From positions 1 to 38,552 of the forward strand of contig JAYFQF010000036.1 of NCBI GenBank assembly GCA_034927285.1: a DNA stretch of 38,552 nt, given 5' to 3'. A program made the translations under genes and the position numbers. Origin of the DNA: JAYFQF01 sp034927285. Its GTDB lineage: Bacteria; Bacillota; Peptococcia; DRI-13; UBA5745. Below, one piece after another: positions 7,431 through 16,291 of the stretch. Numbering within the stretch: the first letter of the stretch is position 1; each line of letters opens with the position of its first letter. The notes below the pieces were generated by a model, which did no database searches, was not told where the DNA came from, and saw only the letters and a program-made list of their open reading frames with translations.

Positions 7431-8722
7431 TGGGTGCAGTGTTAATGACTTGCTTCGCGGTCCTGGCTATCTGGGGCTTGCCTATCGCCATCGTTCTCGG
7501 TTTGTCTGCATTTATTGCCTTATGGTTTTGCAGTCTTATGCCCATTACCCTGGTGCCTCAGCAGATGTTTACCGCCGTGGACTCCTTTCCGCTTCTGGCG
7601 ATTCCTCTGTTTATGATTGCCGGCGCCCTGATGGAATTCGGCGGCATCTCCCGCCGCCTGATCCGGCTGGCCAATAGTATGGTTGGGCATCTGACCGGCG
7701 GTCTGGCCCTGGTGGCCATTATTACCTGTATGTTTTTTGCCGCTATTTCCGGCTCCGGCCCCGCTACCGTAGCGGCCATCGGCGGGATCATGATTCCGGC
7801 CATGCAGGAAGCCGGCTACGACAAAGGCTATGCCGCCGCCGTCATGGCTCTGGCCGGCGCCATCGGCATCATCATTCCCCCGTCTATCCCCATGGTAACT
7901 TTCGCGGTAATGTCCAACGTATCCATCAGCGGTTTGTTTACCGCCGGCTTTTTTCCCGGCATCGTGGTGGGTCTGTCCCTGATGATCTGCGCCTGGTGGA
8001 TCGCTAAGAAAAAGGGATACGGGAAACAGGAGCAAACGGTCAAGGCCAGCGCCAAGGAACGCATTGAAGCTTTCAAGGAAGCTTTTTGGGCCATCTTAAT
8101 GCCCGTCATTATCCTGGGCGGAATCTACGGCGGAATTTTTACCCCTACCGAAGCCGCTGCCGTAGGCTGTTTCTACGGCCTGCTGGTAGGCACAGTGATT
8201 TACAGAGAACTGAAGCTGAAGGATATCCCCAAGGTATTGACCAACGCCGCGGTGACCACGGCCATGATCATGCTGATCATCGCCACCGCCAAGGTCTTCG
8301 GCTGGATCATGACCAGCGAGCGGATTCCCGACGCTGTGGCCCGTACCATGATGAGCTGGTCGGAAAATAAATATGTGATCCTGCTGATCATCAATCTGAT
8401 GCTTTTGGTGGTAGGCTGCTTCATGGAAACCAACGCGGCCCTGATCATCTTAACGCCGATTTTCCTGCCTATAGTCGTTGCTTTGGGAGTGAATCCCATT
8501 CATTTCGGCATCATCATGATCGTTAACCTGGCCATCGGCATGAGCACCCCGCCCCTGGGCGTAAATCTCTTTGTGGCCTGCGGCATAAACAAGATTTCCA
8601 TAGAACGGATATCCAAGGCGGCTGTACCTTTCCTGATCTTTAATATTCTCGCTTTGCTTTTAATCACTTATATCGAACCGATTTCCATGATCCTGCCGAA
8701 GCTGTTCGGCATAGGAGCATAA
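7430..8722 (+). CDS. dctM: TRAP transporter large permease DctM
   Basis: The large TRAP subunit is the sodium-driven transport channel. The 430-residue sequence has about 12 hydrophobic helices. It carries family marks AISGSGPATVAAIGGIMIPAM and IIIPPSIPMV in the first half, and FTPTEAAAVGCFYGLLVG plus MSTPPLGVNLFVACGI in the second. Length is normal for the family. It is the last gene of the operon, since a strong terminator follows 31 nt after the stop. Confidence 0.97.
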   Translation: MGAVLMTCFAVLAIWGLPIAIVLGLSAFIALWFCSLMPITLVPQQMFTAVDSFPLLAIPLFMIAGALMEFGGISRRLIRLANSMVGHLTGGLALVAIITCMFFAAISGSGPATVAAIGGIMIPAMQEAGYDKGYAAAVMALAGAIGIIIPPSIPMVTFAVMSNVSISGLFTAGFFPGIVVGLSLMICAWWIAKKKGYGKQEQTVKASAKERIEAFKEAFWAILMPVIILGGIYGGIFTPTEAAAVGCFYGLLVGTVIYRELKLKDIPKVLTNAAVTTAMIMLIIATAKVFGWIMTSERIPDAVARTMMSWSENKYVILLIINLMLLVVGCFMETNAALIILTPIFLPIVVALGVNPIHFGIIMIVNLAIGMSTPPLGVNLFVACGINKISIERISKAAVPFLIFNILALLLITYIEPISMILPKLFGIGA

Positions 8723-8753
8723 AAGACGCTGCTTAAGGAAGCGGCGGCTCGTC

Positions 8754-8791
8754 CCGGGGGGCGCCCTGACCGGCGCCTCCCGGTTTTTTTT
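8754..8791 (+). terminator. rho-independent terminator after dctM
   Basis: A 12-bp stem (8754-8765 with 8772-8783, one G-T pair) closes a 6-nt loop and is followed by eight T residues (8784-8791). Confidence 0.93.
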
Positions 8792-8864
8792 CGCGGCCTG
8801 CCGGCTTTTTTGGAAATCAAAGAAATAAATAATCCGGAAGGAAAGAGATAAAGAAGGAATAAAT

Positions 8865-8911
8865 ATGATAAAATGAGAAAACAGAATTCATGATATAATG
8901 AGATGTAATTC
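8865..8911 (+). repeat. two diverged tandem copies carrying -10-like boxes
   Basis: ATGATAAAATGAGAAAACAG plus AATTC (8865-8889) is followed directly by ATGATATAATGAGATGTAAT plus TC (8890-8911). The second copy contains a perfect TATAAT (8894-8899), the first a GATAAAAT. I see no good -35 box. It lies 29 nt before the rbgA start, so this is the likely promoter region of the rbgA group. Confidence 0.55.
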
Positions 8912-8939
8912 TGTAACTAAACTCTCTCCAGGAGGGAAA

Positions 8940-9911
8940 ATGACGACGCAGACGATTCAGTGGTTTCCGGGCCACATGGCGAAAACCCGCCGGCTGATGG
9001 CGGAAAATCTAAAATTGGTGGACGTGGTGATCGTAATGCTGGACGCCCGTCTGCCCAAAAGCAGCAGTAATCCGCTGATCGACGAATTGGTGGCTCAAAA
9101 GCCCCGGGTATTGGTGCTGGCCAAAGCCGATCTGGCGGAAGAGAGGCTGACTGCGGAATGGATCAAGGTTCTGGAGCAGGACGGCGCCCGGGCCGTAGCC
9201 TGCGATTTTAAAGGCGGCAGCCCTAAATATCTGAAAAAAGTGCTGACCGAAGCTATCTGGCTGCAGGCCGGAGAAGTCCTGGAGCGGCGGGTCAGCCGGG
9301 GGATAACCAATACGACGATCCGGGTAATGGTCACCGGCATACCCAATGTGGGAAAATCCACTTTGATTAATATGTTCGCCGGAAAAAACCGGGCCGAGAC
9401 CGGCGATAAGCCCGGTGTGACCCGGGGCAAGCAATGGGTCCGCCTGGACAGAGACCTGGAGCTGCTGGACATGCCGGGGATACTCTGGCCCAATATCCAG
9501 GACCGGGAGGCGGCACATAAGCTGGCGGTTACCGGAGCCGTCGGGGACAACGCCTACGACTTTAGCGAATTAGGCGTCTGGCTGGTGGGCTGGCTGCGAA
9601 AAAACCGGCCCGGCCGTTTGGCTGCCCGCTATGGAATCAGCGAGGAAGCGGGGGAGTCGGCGGTGGCCCGGGTATTGGAGGAACTGCGGCAGGAGCAGGA
9701 AATGCTGGCCGGCCGGGAAAAGGAGACGGAAGGCGGCCTGCCTCCGGATCTGGAATCTATCGCCATTTTGGAAGCCATCGGCATTCGCCGGGGCTTTCTG
9801 CGCAAAGGCGGCGTGGTGGAAAAAGAGAAGGCGGCGGCGATGCTTTTGGATGAGCTGCGGGGCGGTAAGCTGGGGCCCGTTACCTGGGATCTGCCGGATC
9901 AGGGGGATTAA
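8940..9911 (+). CDS. rbgA: ribosome biogenesis GTPase RbgA (YlqF)
   Basis: RbgA is a circularly permuted GTPase needed for late assembly of the large ribosomal subunit. In this 323-residue protein the G motifs occur in permuted order: G4 as AKAD (61-64), G1 as GIPNVGKST (133-141), and G3 as DMPG (177-180). The N-terminus IQWFPGHMAKTRR is the family signature. The ATG at 8940 has GGAGGG upstream, while an in-frame upstream start would lie in the promoter. The C-terminal helical RNA-binding part is of normal length. The order rbgA-rnhB-yraN is conserved in many Firmicutes. Confidence 0.96.
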   Translation: MTTQTIQWFPGHMAKTRRLMAENLKLVDVVIVMLDARLPKSSSNPLIDELVAQKPRVLVLAKADLAEERLTAEWIKVLEQDGARAVACDFKGGSPKYLKKVLTEAIWLQAGEVLERRVSRGITNTTIRVMVTGIPNVGKSTLINMFAGKNRAETGDKPGVTRGKQWVRLDRDLELLDMPGILWPNIQDREAAHKLAVTGAVGDNAYDFSELGVWLVGWLRKNRPGRLAARYGISEEAGESAVARVLEELRQEQEMLAGREKETEGGLPPDLESIAILEAIGIRRGFLRKGGVVEKEKAAAMLLDELRGGKLGPVTWDLPDQGD

Positions 9912-9932
9912 AGCTTTACAAGAGATTAAAGT

Positions 9933-9968
9933 GTTGAGAAAGATAGGGCCGTTGAGAAAGATCAGGCC
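9933..9968 (+). repeat. 18-nt tandem duplication between rbgA and rnhB
   Basis: GTTGAGAAAGATAGGGCC (9933-9950) is followed at once by GTTGAGAAAGATCAGGCC (9951-9968), differing at two positions. It fills much of the 78-nt spacer. Confidence 0.85.
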
Positions 9969-9989
9969 AAGACAGAATGAGGGAATTTC

Positions 9990-10706
9990 ATGACCAAGGA
10001 AAAGTCCCAAGGGGCGGTAAAAGCCGCCGAGGTTTCAGAGCGCCGGCAGATAAAAGCCCTGGCGGAGCGGCGGCGGCTGGCGGCGCTTTCGGACAAAGAA
10101 GCACGGCTCCGGGAAAACGGCTTTCAGGCGGTGGCCGGCCTGGATGAAGCCGGCCGGGGACCTTTAGCCGGCCCGGTGGTGGCCGGGGCGGTGATCCTGA
10201 GGCCGGGCAGCATGTTCATCGGATTGAATGATTCCAAGAAGGTTACTTTGGCTAACCGGCTTCGCCTGGAAGAAGAGATCAAGGCCGGCGCCGCGGCCTG
10301 GGCCGTAGGCGTCGCCCAGCCGGAAGAAATCGACCGCCTGAATATTTTAGGCGCCACAAAACTGGCGATGCAAAGGGCGCTGCATAGCCTCAGCCTGGTT
10401 TTGCCTCCGGACTATCTGCTTTTGGACGCGTTGAAGCTGCCGTCCCCCCTGCCCCAGGAGGGAATTATCAAAGGGGACGCCAAGGTGGCCTGCATTGCGG
10501 CGGCCTCAATTTTGGCCAAGACCTGCCGGGACCGCATCATGGAAGAACTGGACTCGGTTTATCCCGGCTATGGATTTAAGCAGCATAAAGGCTATGCTAC
10601 CGCGGAGCACCGCCAGGCGGTGCTGGCTCTGGGACCTTCGCCGGTTCACCGGAAATCTTTCCTGGGCTTTTACGAAAGAGAAAAGCGGCAGTTACGATTG
10701 TTTTGA
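9990..10706 (+). CDS. rnhB: ribonuclease HII
   Basis: RNase HII cleaves RNA in RNA/DNA hybrids and removes single misincorporated ribonucleotides. The catalytic centre is visible: Asp52-Glu53 in LDEAGRGPLAGPV, Asp146 in LLLDAL, and Asp181 in KTCRDRIM. The C-terminal HKGYATAEH motif is typical. Length is 238 residues, with an extra charged N-terminal helix (about 45 residues) that many Firmicutes RNase HII proteins also have. The start is preceded by GAGGGA. Confidence 0.97.
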   Translation: MTKEKSQGAVKAAEVSERRQIKALAERRRLAALSDKEARLRENGFQAVAGLDEAGRGPLAGPVVAGAVILRPGSMFIGLNDSKKVTLANRLRLEEEIKAGAAAWAVGVAQPEEIDRLNILGATKLAMQRALHSLSLVLPPDYLLLDALKLPSPLPQEGIIKGDAKVACIAAASILAKTCRDRIMEELDSVYPGYGFKQHKGYATAEHRQAVLALGPSPVHRKSFLGFYEREKRQLRLF

Positions 10707-10759
10707 CCGGACCGAAAGGGGTTTGTCGGTTGGCTGTTGGAGGAACGGATAAAGGAAAA

Positions 10760-11164
10760 ATGGCAAAGCCGCCCACAGAAGGCAGGGAAGAAAAAAAGCC
10801 GGATCCCCGGCGGGAACTGGGCCAGGCTGCCGAAAGGGCGGCGGCCTGCTGGCTCAGGGGGCGGGGCTATGAAATCCTGCAGAGGAATTACCGCTGCCGG
10901 GCCGGCGAGATCGATCTGATCGCCCGGCAGGGCGGCGAGCTGGTCTTTATTGAAGTGCGCAGCCGTTCCCGGACAGATTTCGGCTTGCCGGAGGAAACGG
11001 TGGGCCGGGAAAAGCAGCGGAGACTGCGCCGCTTAGCGGCGTGGTATTTAAACGAAACCCGGCAGCCGGAAGCTCCCTGCCGTTTTGATGTGGTGGGGGT
11101 CCTGCAGGAGAAAAAGGAGCCGGCGGTTGCCTGGCGCTTTCACCTGTATCAGGACGCGTTTTAG
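10760..11164 (+). CDS. YraN/UPF0102 family protein
   Basis: This is a small protein with an endonuclease-like fold, conserved next to rnhB in many bacteria. Its function is not settled. Visible marks are LGQAAERAAACWLRGRGYEI at the start of the domain and the nuclease-like core GEIDLIARQ...LVFIEVRSRS, with the Asp and Glu expected of this fold. The ATG at 10760 (MAKPPTEG) gives 134 residues; a longer frame from 10703 overlaps the rnhB end and begins with unlikely sequence. Confidence 0.9.
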   Translation: MAKPPTEGREEKKPDPRRELGQAAERAAACWLRGRGYEILQRNYRCRAGEIDLIARQGGELVFIEVRSRSRTDFGLPEETVGREKQRRLRRLAAWYLNETRQPEAPCRFDVVGVLQEKKEPAVAWRFHLYQDAF

Positions 11165-11179
11165 CTGCCCCGCAGGAAA

Positions 11180-11250
11180 GGGCTTTGCCGCCGCAAGGGA
11201 TTTGCCGGAGGAGTCTTTGCGTTACGGGGCGGTCTTTGCCTGCCGGGAAA
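11180..11250 (+). repeat. degenerate ~18-nt repeats before ABC gene
   Basis: The clearest pair is GTCTTTGCGTTACGGGGCG followed by GTCTTTGCCTGCCGGGAAA (about 11213-11250), preceded by two weaker units starting GGGCTTTGCCG and GGATTTGCCGG. The copies are strongly diverged, so this could be chance. Confidence 0.35.
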
Positions 11251-11272
11251 GCGATTTTATGGAGGCGGTCTC

Positions 11273-11974
11273 ATGCCGTTTATTGAGCTGAAGGATGTGC
11301 GCAAAGAATACGTTATGGGCGAGGTAAAGATCGTCGCTTCCGACGGGGTCAGCTTTTCCATCGAGAAGGGGGAATTCGTCATCATTGTAGGGCCCAGCGG
11401 CGCCGGTAAAACTACGGTGCTGAATATCCTGGGTGGCATGGATTCCTGTACTTCCGGAGAAATCCTGGTAGATGGCCGGGAAATCAGCAAATACGACCGC
11501 CGGCAGCTGACTTTGTACCGCCGCAACGACATCGGCTTTGTCTTTCAGTTCTATAACCTGATCCAGAACCTGACGGCGCTGGAAAATGTGGAACTGGCGG
11601 CGCAAATCTGCAAGGACCCTTTGGACGCCGCCGCCGTACTGGAGGAGGTAGGCCTGGGAGAGCGGATGAATAACTTTCCCGCCCAGCTTTCCGGGGGAGA
11701 ACAGCAAAGAGTCAGCATCGCCCGGGCCTTGGCGAAAAATACCAAGCTCCTGCTTTGCGACGAGCCTACCGGCGCGCTGGACTACATTACCGGCAAACAA
11801 ATCCTGCAGCTTTTGCAGGATACCTGCCGCCGCCGGGGCATGACCACGGTGGTGATCACCCATAATATGGCCCTGGCGCCCATGGCGGACCGGGTGATCC
11901 GCATAAAAAACGGCAAAGTGGATTACATCAGGGAAAACCCCGCGCCTACGCCGGTCGGTCAAATCGAGTGGTAA
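11273..11974 (+). CDS. ABC exporter ATPase, MacB/LolD/FtsE type
   Basis: The ATPase has 233 residues with Walker A GPSGAGKTT (40-48), Q-loop FQFYNLIQNLTALENV, signature LSGGEQQR, Walker B LLLCDEPTGALD and a switch His in VVITHN. The ALDYITGKQIL stretch is usual for the subgroup paired with FtsX-type permeases. It starts with GGAGG upstream and is followed 26 nt later by the permease, forming a two-gene unit. Such pairs export peptides or lipids or act as mechanotransmission complexes; the substrate is not predictable. Confidence 0.95.
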   Translation: MPFIELKDVRKEYVMGEVKIVASDGVSFSIEKGEFVIIVGPSGAGKTTVLNILGGMDSCTSGEILVDGREISKYDRRQLTLYRRNDIGFVFQFYNLIQNLTALENVELAAQICKDPLDAAAVLEEVGLGERMNNFPAQLSGGEQQRVSIARALAKNTKLLLCDEPTGALDYITGKQILQLLQDTCRRRGMTTVVITHNMALAPMADRVIRIKNGKVDYIRENPAPTPVGQIEW

Positions 11975-12000
11975 AGCGGTAACGGTGGAAAGAAGAAACC

Positions 12001-14523
12001 ATGAAAAAAGCAATGGGACAAAACCTGATCAGGGAGATCCGGCGCAGCAAAACGCGCTTTTTTTCTATTCTGAGCATCGCTTTGATCGGTGTGGCTTTTT
12101 TTGCCGGGGTTCGGGCCACGGGGCCGGATATGAAGCTTTCCGGAGATCGTTATTTTGACGAATATGAGTTGTTTGACCTGATGGCGGCTTCACCGGAAGG
12201 ACTGAGGGAGGAGGATCTTGAGGACATCCGTCTGACAGCCGGGGTGTCGGCGGTTCAGGGAGCGGTAATCCAGGACGCGGTGGTGTATTATGGCGGGCTC
12301 CACGAGGCCTTAATCAAGCTGTATTCCCTGCCCATCGCAGAAGAGGCGCCGGGCCTGGAGGCCAAACCGGCGGTTTTCCGGCGGCAGGGCCTGGATATTG
12401 ATCCTTCACCCGGAGTCTGGCTGAATCAGCCGGTATTGCGGCAAGGACGGCTGCCGGAAGCCGACGGAGAGATCGCCCTGGACAACTTTTTTGCCCGGGA
12501 TGCCGCTATCCGGGTGGGCGATACGCTGACTCTGGAAAACTATGGCCAAAGCCGCCGGCTGACGGTCACGGGGCTGGTGGATTCGCCGCTTTATCTCTAT
12601 GTGGGCCGGGGCAGCTCCAGCCTGGGCAGCGGGACCAATCAGGCCTTCGGCCTGGCTTCGGGAAACGATATCGCCGCCCTGGGGCCTAAGCTGCCCTTTG
12701 GCGCCGAGCTGCAAAGGCGTTACAGCGCCGCCTATGTCAAGGTAAACGGCGCCGGGGAATTAAACAGTCTTTTGCCGGAATATGAACGCTTCGTCCAGCC
12801 GGTAAAGGACCGGCTGAAGGCCCTGGGGGATCAGGAGGACTGGCTGGTGCTGACCAGGGCCGAGGCCAATGACGGCTATTCCGGCTTTAACGACGACAGC
12901 CGGCGGATCGAAGCCGTCGGCCGGGTCTTTCCGGCTATTTTCTTCCTGGTGGCGATTCTGGTGACCCTGGCCACCATGACCAGGATGGTGGAAGAACAGC
13001 GGATTCAGATCGGTACGCTGAAAGCGCTGGGTTATGGCAGCGGCGCCATCGCCTCGGGCTTTTTGCTTTACGCCCTGGCCGCCTCGTTGCTGGGCAGCCT
13101 TTTGGGGGCGTCCATCGGCTTCCGGCTGTTTCCCACGGTAATTTTCAACGCCTACAGCATTATTTATACTTTGCCCGATTTTGAGACGCCCTTTTACTGG
13201 AGCCTGGCTCTGCCGGCCGCCGCTGCGGCGGTGGGCAGCGTGGTATTCGGCACCCTGGCCGCCTGCCTGAAGGAACTGACGGCTTTGCCCGCCGCGCTGA
13301 TGCGGCATAAGGCGCCGCCGGCAGGCAAGCGGATACTTTTGGAGCGCCTGGGCTTTTTCTGGAAACAGCTTTCTTTTGTTCAAAAGGTTACCGCCAGGAA
13401 TTTATTCCGCTATAAAAAACGTTTCTGGATGTCCGTAGTGGGGATCGCTGCCAGCTGCGGCCTTCTGCTGACGGGCTTCGGCCTGAGAGATTCGATTTTT
13501 TCCATTATGGATATTGAGTTCGATGAAATAATTTTGTATGATCTGCAGTGCAACCTGGAACAGGCTTTAAGCCCTGGGGAAATGGCGGAATTCATCGAAA
13601 AAACCCTTGCTCCCCTGCCCGTGGAGGAAGCCGTGGGCTGTTATTTCGGTAATAAAGACAGCCGCGGCCCGGCGGAAAAAGAGCAGGGGGAACCCAAGCG
13701 CAGCGTCAGCGTTGTGGCGTCGGCGGAAGGTGAAGCTCTGGGCCGGATGATCAATATGCATGACGGAGACCGGGAGATCCGGCTGCCCCGGGAAGGAGCG
13801 GTAATCAGCCAAAAGCTTTCGGAATTGATGAAGGCGGGGCCCGGGGATGTTTTCTATATCACGGAGGGCAAAAGTGAGCGGGAGGTAAAAATTGCCGACG
13901 TGATGGAAAACTACATGAACCATTATGTTCTGATGTCCGATACATATTATGAAGAGGTCTTTGACGAAAGCTTCCGGGAAAATCATGTGCTGATGATTCT
14001 GACCGGAGAGGGAAAAAAGACTCAGGAGGAGACGGCGGCGGCGATTTTGGCCGACCAGCGGGTAAACCTGGTAAAAACCGCCTCAGCCATCAGAAATACC
14101 CTGGGCGACGCCTTCGACAGCCTTTACGTGGTGGTGGTAGTGCTGATCTTTTCCGCCGCGGCCCTGCTTTTTGTCATTATGTACAATCTGACCAACATAA
14201 ATATAGCTGAGCGGCGGCGGGAGCTGGCCACCGTGAAGGTACTGGGATTTACCGACCCGGAAACTTATGACTACGTATACCGGGAAAACTATCTGCTGAC
14301 TTTGGTCGGCGTGATTCTGGGCATGGCGGCGGGAGTTTTTATGCACCGGATCGTCATTGTGACCTGCGAGATCGATGTGATCAAATTTGTCCGGCAGATC
14401 AAACCCTTCAGCTATTTCTTGTCGGCGGTTTTTACCTTTCTTTTTTCTTTTATCGTCAACAAAATTACCCGTTTTCAGATCCGGGCCGTGGATATGGTGG
14501 AATCTTTCAAATCTGTGGAATAA
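12001..14523 (+). CDS. FtsX-family ABC permease (two FtsX domains)
   Basis: The 840-residue permease starts with a helix near residues 20-40, then a large extracellular domain (about 45-300). A first FtsX helix group follows (about 305-430, containing VEEQRIQIGTLKALGYGSG), then a second helix near 480 and a second extracellular region (510-695). A last FtsX group (about 705-835) contains ERRRELATVKVLGF. Both EQRRIQIGTLKALG-like couplings are the standard ATPase contact helices. The upstream ribosome-binding site is weak, which fits coupling to the ATPase gene. Confidence 0.93.
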   Translation: MKKAMGQNLIREIRRSKTRFFSILSIALIGVAFFAGVRATGPDMKLSGDRYFDEYELFDLMAASPEGLREEDLEDIRLTAGVSAVQGAVIQDAVVYYGGLHEALIKLYSLPIAEEAPGLEAKPAVFRRQGLDIDPSPGVWLNQPVLRQGRLPEADGEIALDNFFARDAAIRVGDTLTLENYGQSRRLTVTGLVDSPLYLYVGRGSSSLGSGTNQAFGLASGNDIAALGPKLPFGAELQRRYSAAYVKVNGAGELNSLLPEYERFVQPVKDRLKALGDQEDWLVLTRAEANDGYSGFNDDSRRIEAVGRVFPAIFFLVAILVTLATMTRMVEEQRIQIGTLKALGYGSGAIASGFLLYALAASLLGSLLGASIGFRLFPTVIFNAYSIIYTLPDFETPFYWSLALPAAAAAVGSVVFGTLAACLKELTALPAALMRHKAPPAGKRILLERLGFFWKQLSFVQKVTARNLFRYKKRFWMSVVGIAASCGLLLTGFGLRDSIFSIMDIEFDEIILYDLQCNLEQALSPGEMAEFIEKTLAPLPVEEAVGCYFGNKDSRGPAEKEQGEPKRSVSVVASAEGEALGRMINMHDGDREIRLPREGAVISQKLSELMKAGPGDVFYITEGKSEREVKIADVMENYMNHYVLMSDTYYEEVFDESFRENHVLMILTGEGKKTQEETAAAILADQRVNLVKTASAIRNTLGDAFDSLYVVVVVLIFSAAALLFVIMYNLTNINIAERRRELATVKVLGFTDPETYDYVYRENYLLTLVGVILGMAAGVFMHRIVIVTCEIDVIKFVRQIKPFSYFLSAVFTFLFSFIVNKITRFQIRAVDMVESFKSVE

Positions 14524-14649
14524 ATTGGAAAAGAGAAAAAGATGGAGAAATGGGCATAATTTTGTTAATTTTGCTCCGGCAGCAGAGATTTTATCTCAGA
14601 TCTATGATAAAATAAGTAAAGAAAAAGAGGATTGTGACCGGGAGATCCT
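14524..14649 (+). other. AT-rich spacer with possible promoter
   Basis: The segment is AT-rich compared with its flanks. It contains the inverted repeat GAGAT-TTT-ATCTC (14585-14597) and a TATGATAAAAT stretch that may be a -10 region for the esterase gene. I see no convincing -35 box and no terminator for the permease gene. Confidence 0.3.
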
Positions 14650-15669
14650 ATGATCAGCAGACAGCAAAGATTAATGAAAAGAAAACGGCGGACGAGGTTT
14701 ACCTTTTTCTGCTTCGTGATGATAGCGTTAGCCGCTTTCAGCGGGTTTTACGCCTGGAGCAAGGAAATGGTGCCGGGCGAAAAGCCTTTATCCGCGGCCG
14801 CCTACGGTATGGAGCCGGAGGATGGCGGCGGCACGGAAGAGACGCCGGAAAGTCAGGAAATCACCATATTGCCCGGAGACTACGGGGCCGGTCAGGCTGA
14901 CGCTGACCCGGTAAAAGCCGGGTTAAAAGATGGCGCTGCCGCCGGAAAGGGCGGTGGAGATACCGGCGAAACCGGCGCGCCGGAGGGTGCTGGCCGGGAA
15001 GGGGCAGACGATACTCCGGAGGCTGGCGGCGAAGACTGGAAAAGGGAGTTTTATCCCGTGCCGGCCAGTCCCAAGGCAGACGACAGCTATTTTTCCGACG
15101 CGGTATTTATCGGGGATTCCCGGGTCCAGGGTCTGATGATTTATTCCGGCCTGACGGAAGGGACCTTTTATGCTGAAAAAAGCATGAGCGTAAACGATAT
15201 CATGACGAAGAAAATCGTCGCTCAGGGCAGCGGGTCCAAGATTTCCGTCACCGAGGCACTGCGGAAGAATCAATTCAGGAAAGTATATATTAAGCTGGGC
15301 TTAAACGAGCTGGGGTCCTCTCTGGAAGGAATCGTGGATAAATACAGCGAGATCGTCGACGAGATCAAGGAACTGGAACCCGAGGCCATTATTTATGTTC
15401 AGGCGGTTATCCCGGTGACCAAGTCCAAATCCCAGAGCAGCAAGGTCCATAACAATCCCAGAATACAGGAACTGAATGAGCTTTTAAAAAAGATGAGCTG
15501 GGAAAAAGGCCTCTATTATTTGGATACCTACACAGGCCTGGCGGACGCCGATGGGTGTCTGCCGAAGGAAGCCAGCAGCGACGGCGTCCATCTGAATAAG
15601 ACCTATTGCCGAAAATGGCTGGAGTATCTGAAAAACCATACTGTAAAGACTGGAGAAACCGACTTATGA
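14650..15669 (+). CDS. membrane-anchored SGNH-hydrolase family protein
   Basis: This is a probable extracellular esterase of 339 residues. A basic N-terminus and one membrane helix (about 17-37) anchor it. A long Gly/Glu/Asp/Pro-rich spacer (about 45-135) leads to the catalytic domain. The SGNH set is complete: Ser157 in FIGDSRV, Asn219 in KLGLNELG, and Asp311/His314 in SSDGVHL. Such proteins commonly accompany an MBOAT O-acyltransferase in Firmicutes, but none is present here. GGAG lies upstream of the ATG. The stop overlaps the next gene by ATGA, so the esterase and the lipoprotein are coupled. Confidence 0.88.
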   Translation: MISRQQRLMKRKRRTRFTFFCFVMIALAAFSGFYAWSKEMVPGEKPLSAAAYGMEPEDGGGTEETPESQEITILPGDYGAGQADADPVKAGLKDGAAAGKGGGDTGETGAPEGAGREGADDTPEAGGEDWKREFYPVPASPKADDSYFSDAVFIGDSRVQGLMIYSGLTEGTFYAEKSMSVNDIMTKKIVAQGSGSKISVTEALRKNQFRKVYIKLGLNELGSSLEGIVDKYSEIVDEIKELEPEAIIYVQAVIPVTKSKSQSSKVHNNPRIQELNELLKKMSWEKGLYYLDTYTGLADADGCLPKEASSDGVHLNKTYCRKWLEYLKNHTVKTGETDL

Positions 15670-16178
15670 GATCTTGGGGAAATCCCATAAAGATATTTCC
15701 GGCTCTGTTGATGCTGGGCTTTTTCCTGGTTTCATTGACTGCCTGCGGCGGCGGGCAGGAGACGCCGCAGGAGGAAGAGCCTGAAACGCAAATTGATTTA
15801 TCTTCTGTCACTGAGCGCCTGCTCACGGAGGTGCCTTATGAGGAAGAACTGGTTCCTGTGGCCCCGGAGGTCTTTTTTGACCTCTTCGGAGTGGCGGAGG
15901 AGGATGTGGCCGAACAGTACAATTATTTCAGCGGAGGGGCCACCGCCGAGGAGATCGTGGTAATGAAAGCCGTGGGCCGGGAGGCCCTGGATCGTTTGGT
16001 CAAGGCGGCGGAAAACCGGATCGCCTATCAGAAGGATATTTATGCCTCCTATGCTCCGGAGGAAGTGGTGAGACTTAATAACGCCGTCCTGTTAACGGAA
16101 GGCGACTCTTTATTCCTCTGTATTTCTGCCGATTCCGATAAGGCCAGAGAGGTCATCCAGGAAGAACTGGATTCCTGA
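15666..16178 (+). CDS. DUF4358 lipoprotein
   Basis: A 170-residue secreted lipoprotein: hydrophobic signal (about 8-26) and lipobox LTAC with Cys27, followed by an acidic spacer. The body has the DUF4358 features YNYFSGGATAEEIVVMKAV and a terminal helix region. Function of DUF4358 is unknown; it is often next to SGNH or MBOAT genes for extracellular polymer modification. The ATG at 15666 overlaps the upstream stop codon (ATGA); a longer reading frame from 15606 would overlap the esterase gene and lose the lipoprotein signal at its start. Confidence 0.85.
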   Translation: MRSWGNPIKIFPALLMLGFFLVSLTACGGGQETPQEEEPETQIDLSSVTERLLTEVPYEEELVPVAPEVFFDLFGVAEEDVAEQYNYFSGGATAEEIVVMKAVGREALDRLVKAAENRIAYQKDIYASYAPEEVVRLNNAVLLTEGDSLFLCISADSDKAREVIQEELDS

Positions 16179-16291
16179 AGGGCCCGCCGCCGCCCTGCTG
16201 CGAAACCGGTCCGGCAGGGCCCGCTGCCGGAAAGAATTTGCCGGCAGCCGACGATCAGGGGGTGAAGACGCTGACAGGGGGAAAGGACGTT

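Noticed and set aside
16190..16222. Hairpin GCCCTGC/GCAGGGC between the DUF4358 and MarR genes as terminator
   Set aside because: Long loop and no T-run follow; more likely chance in GC-rich sequence.
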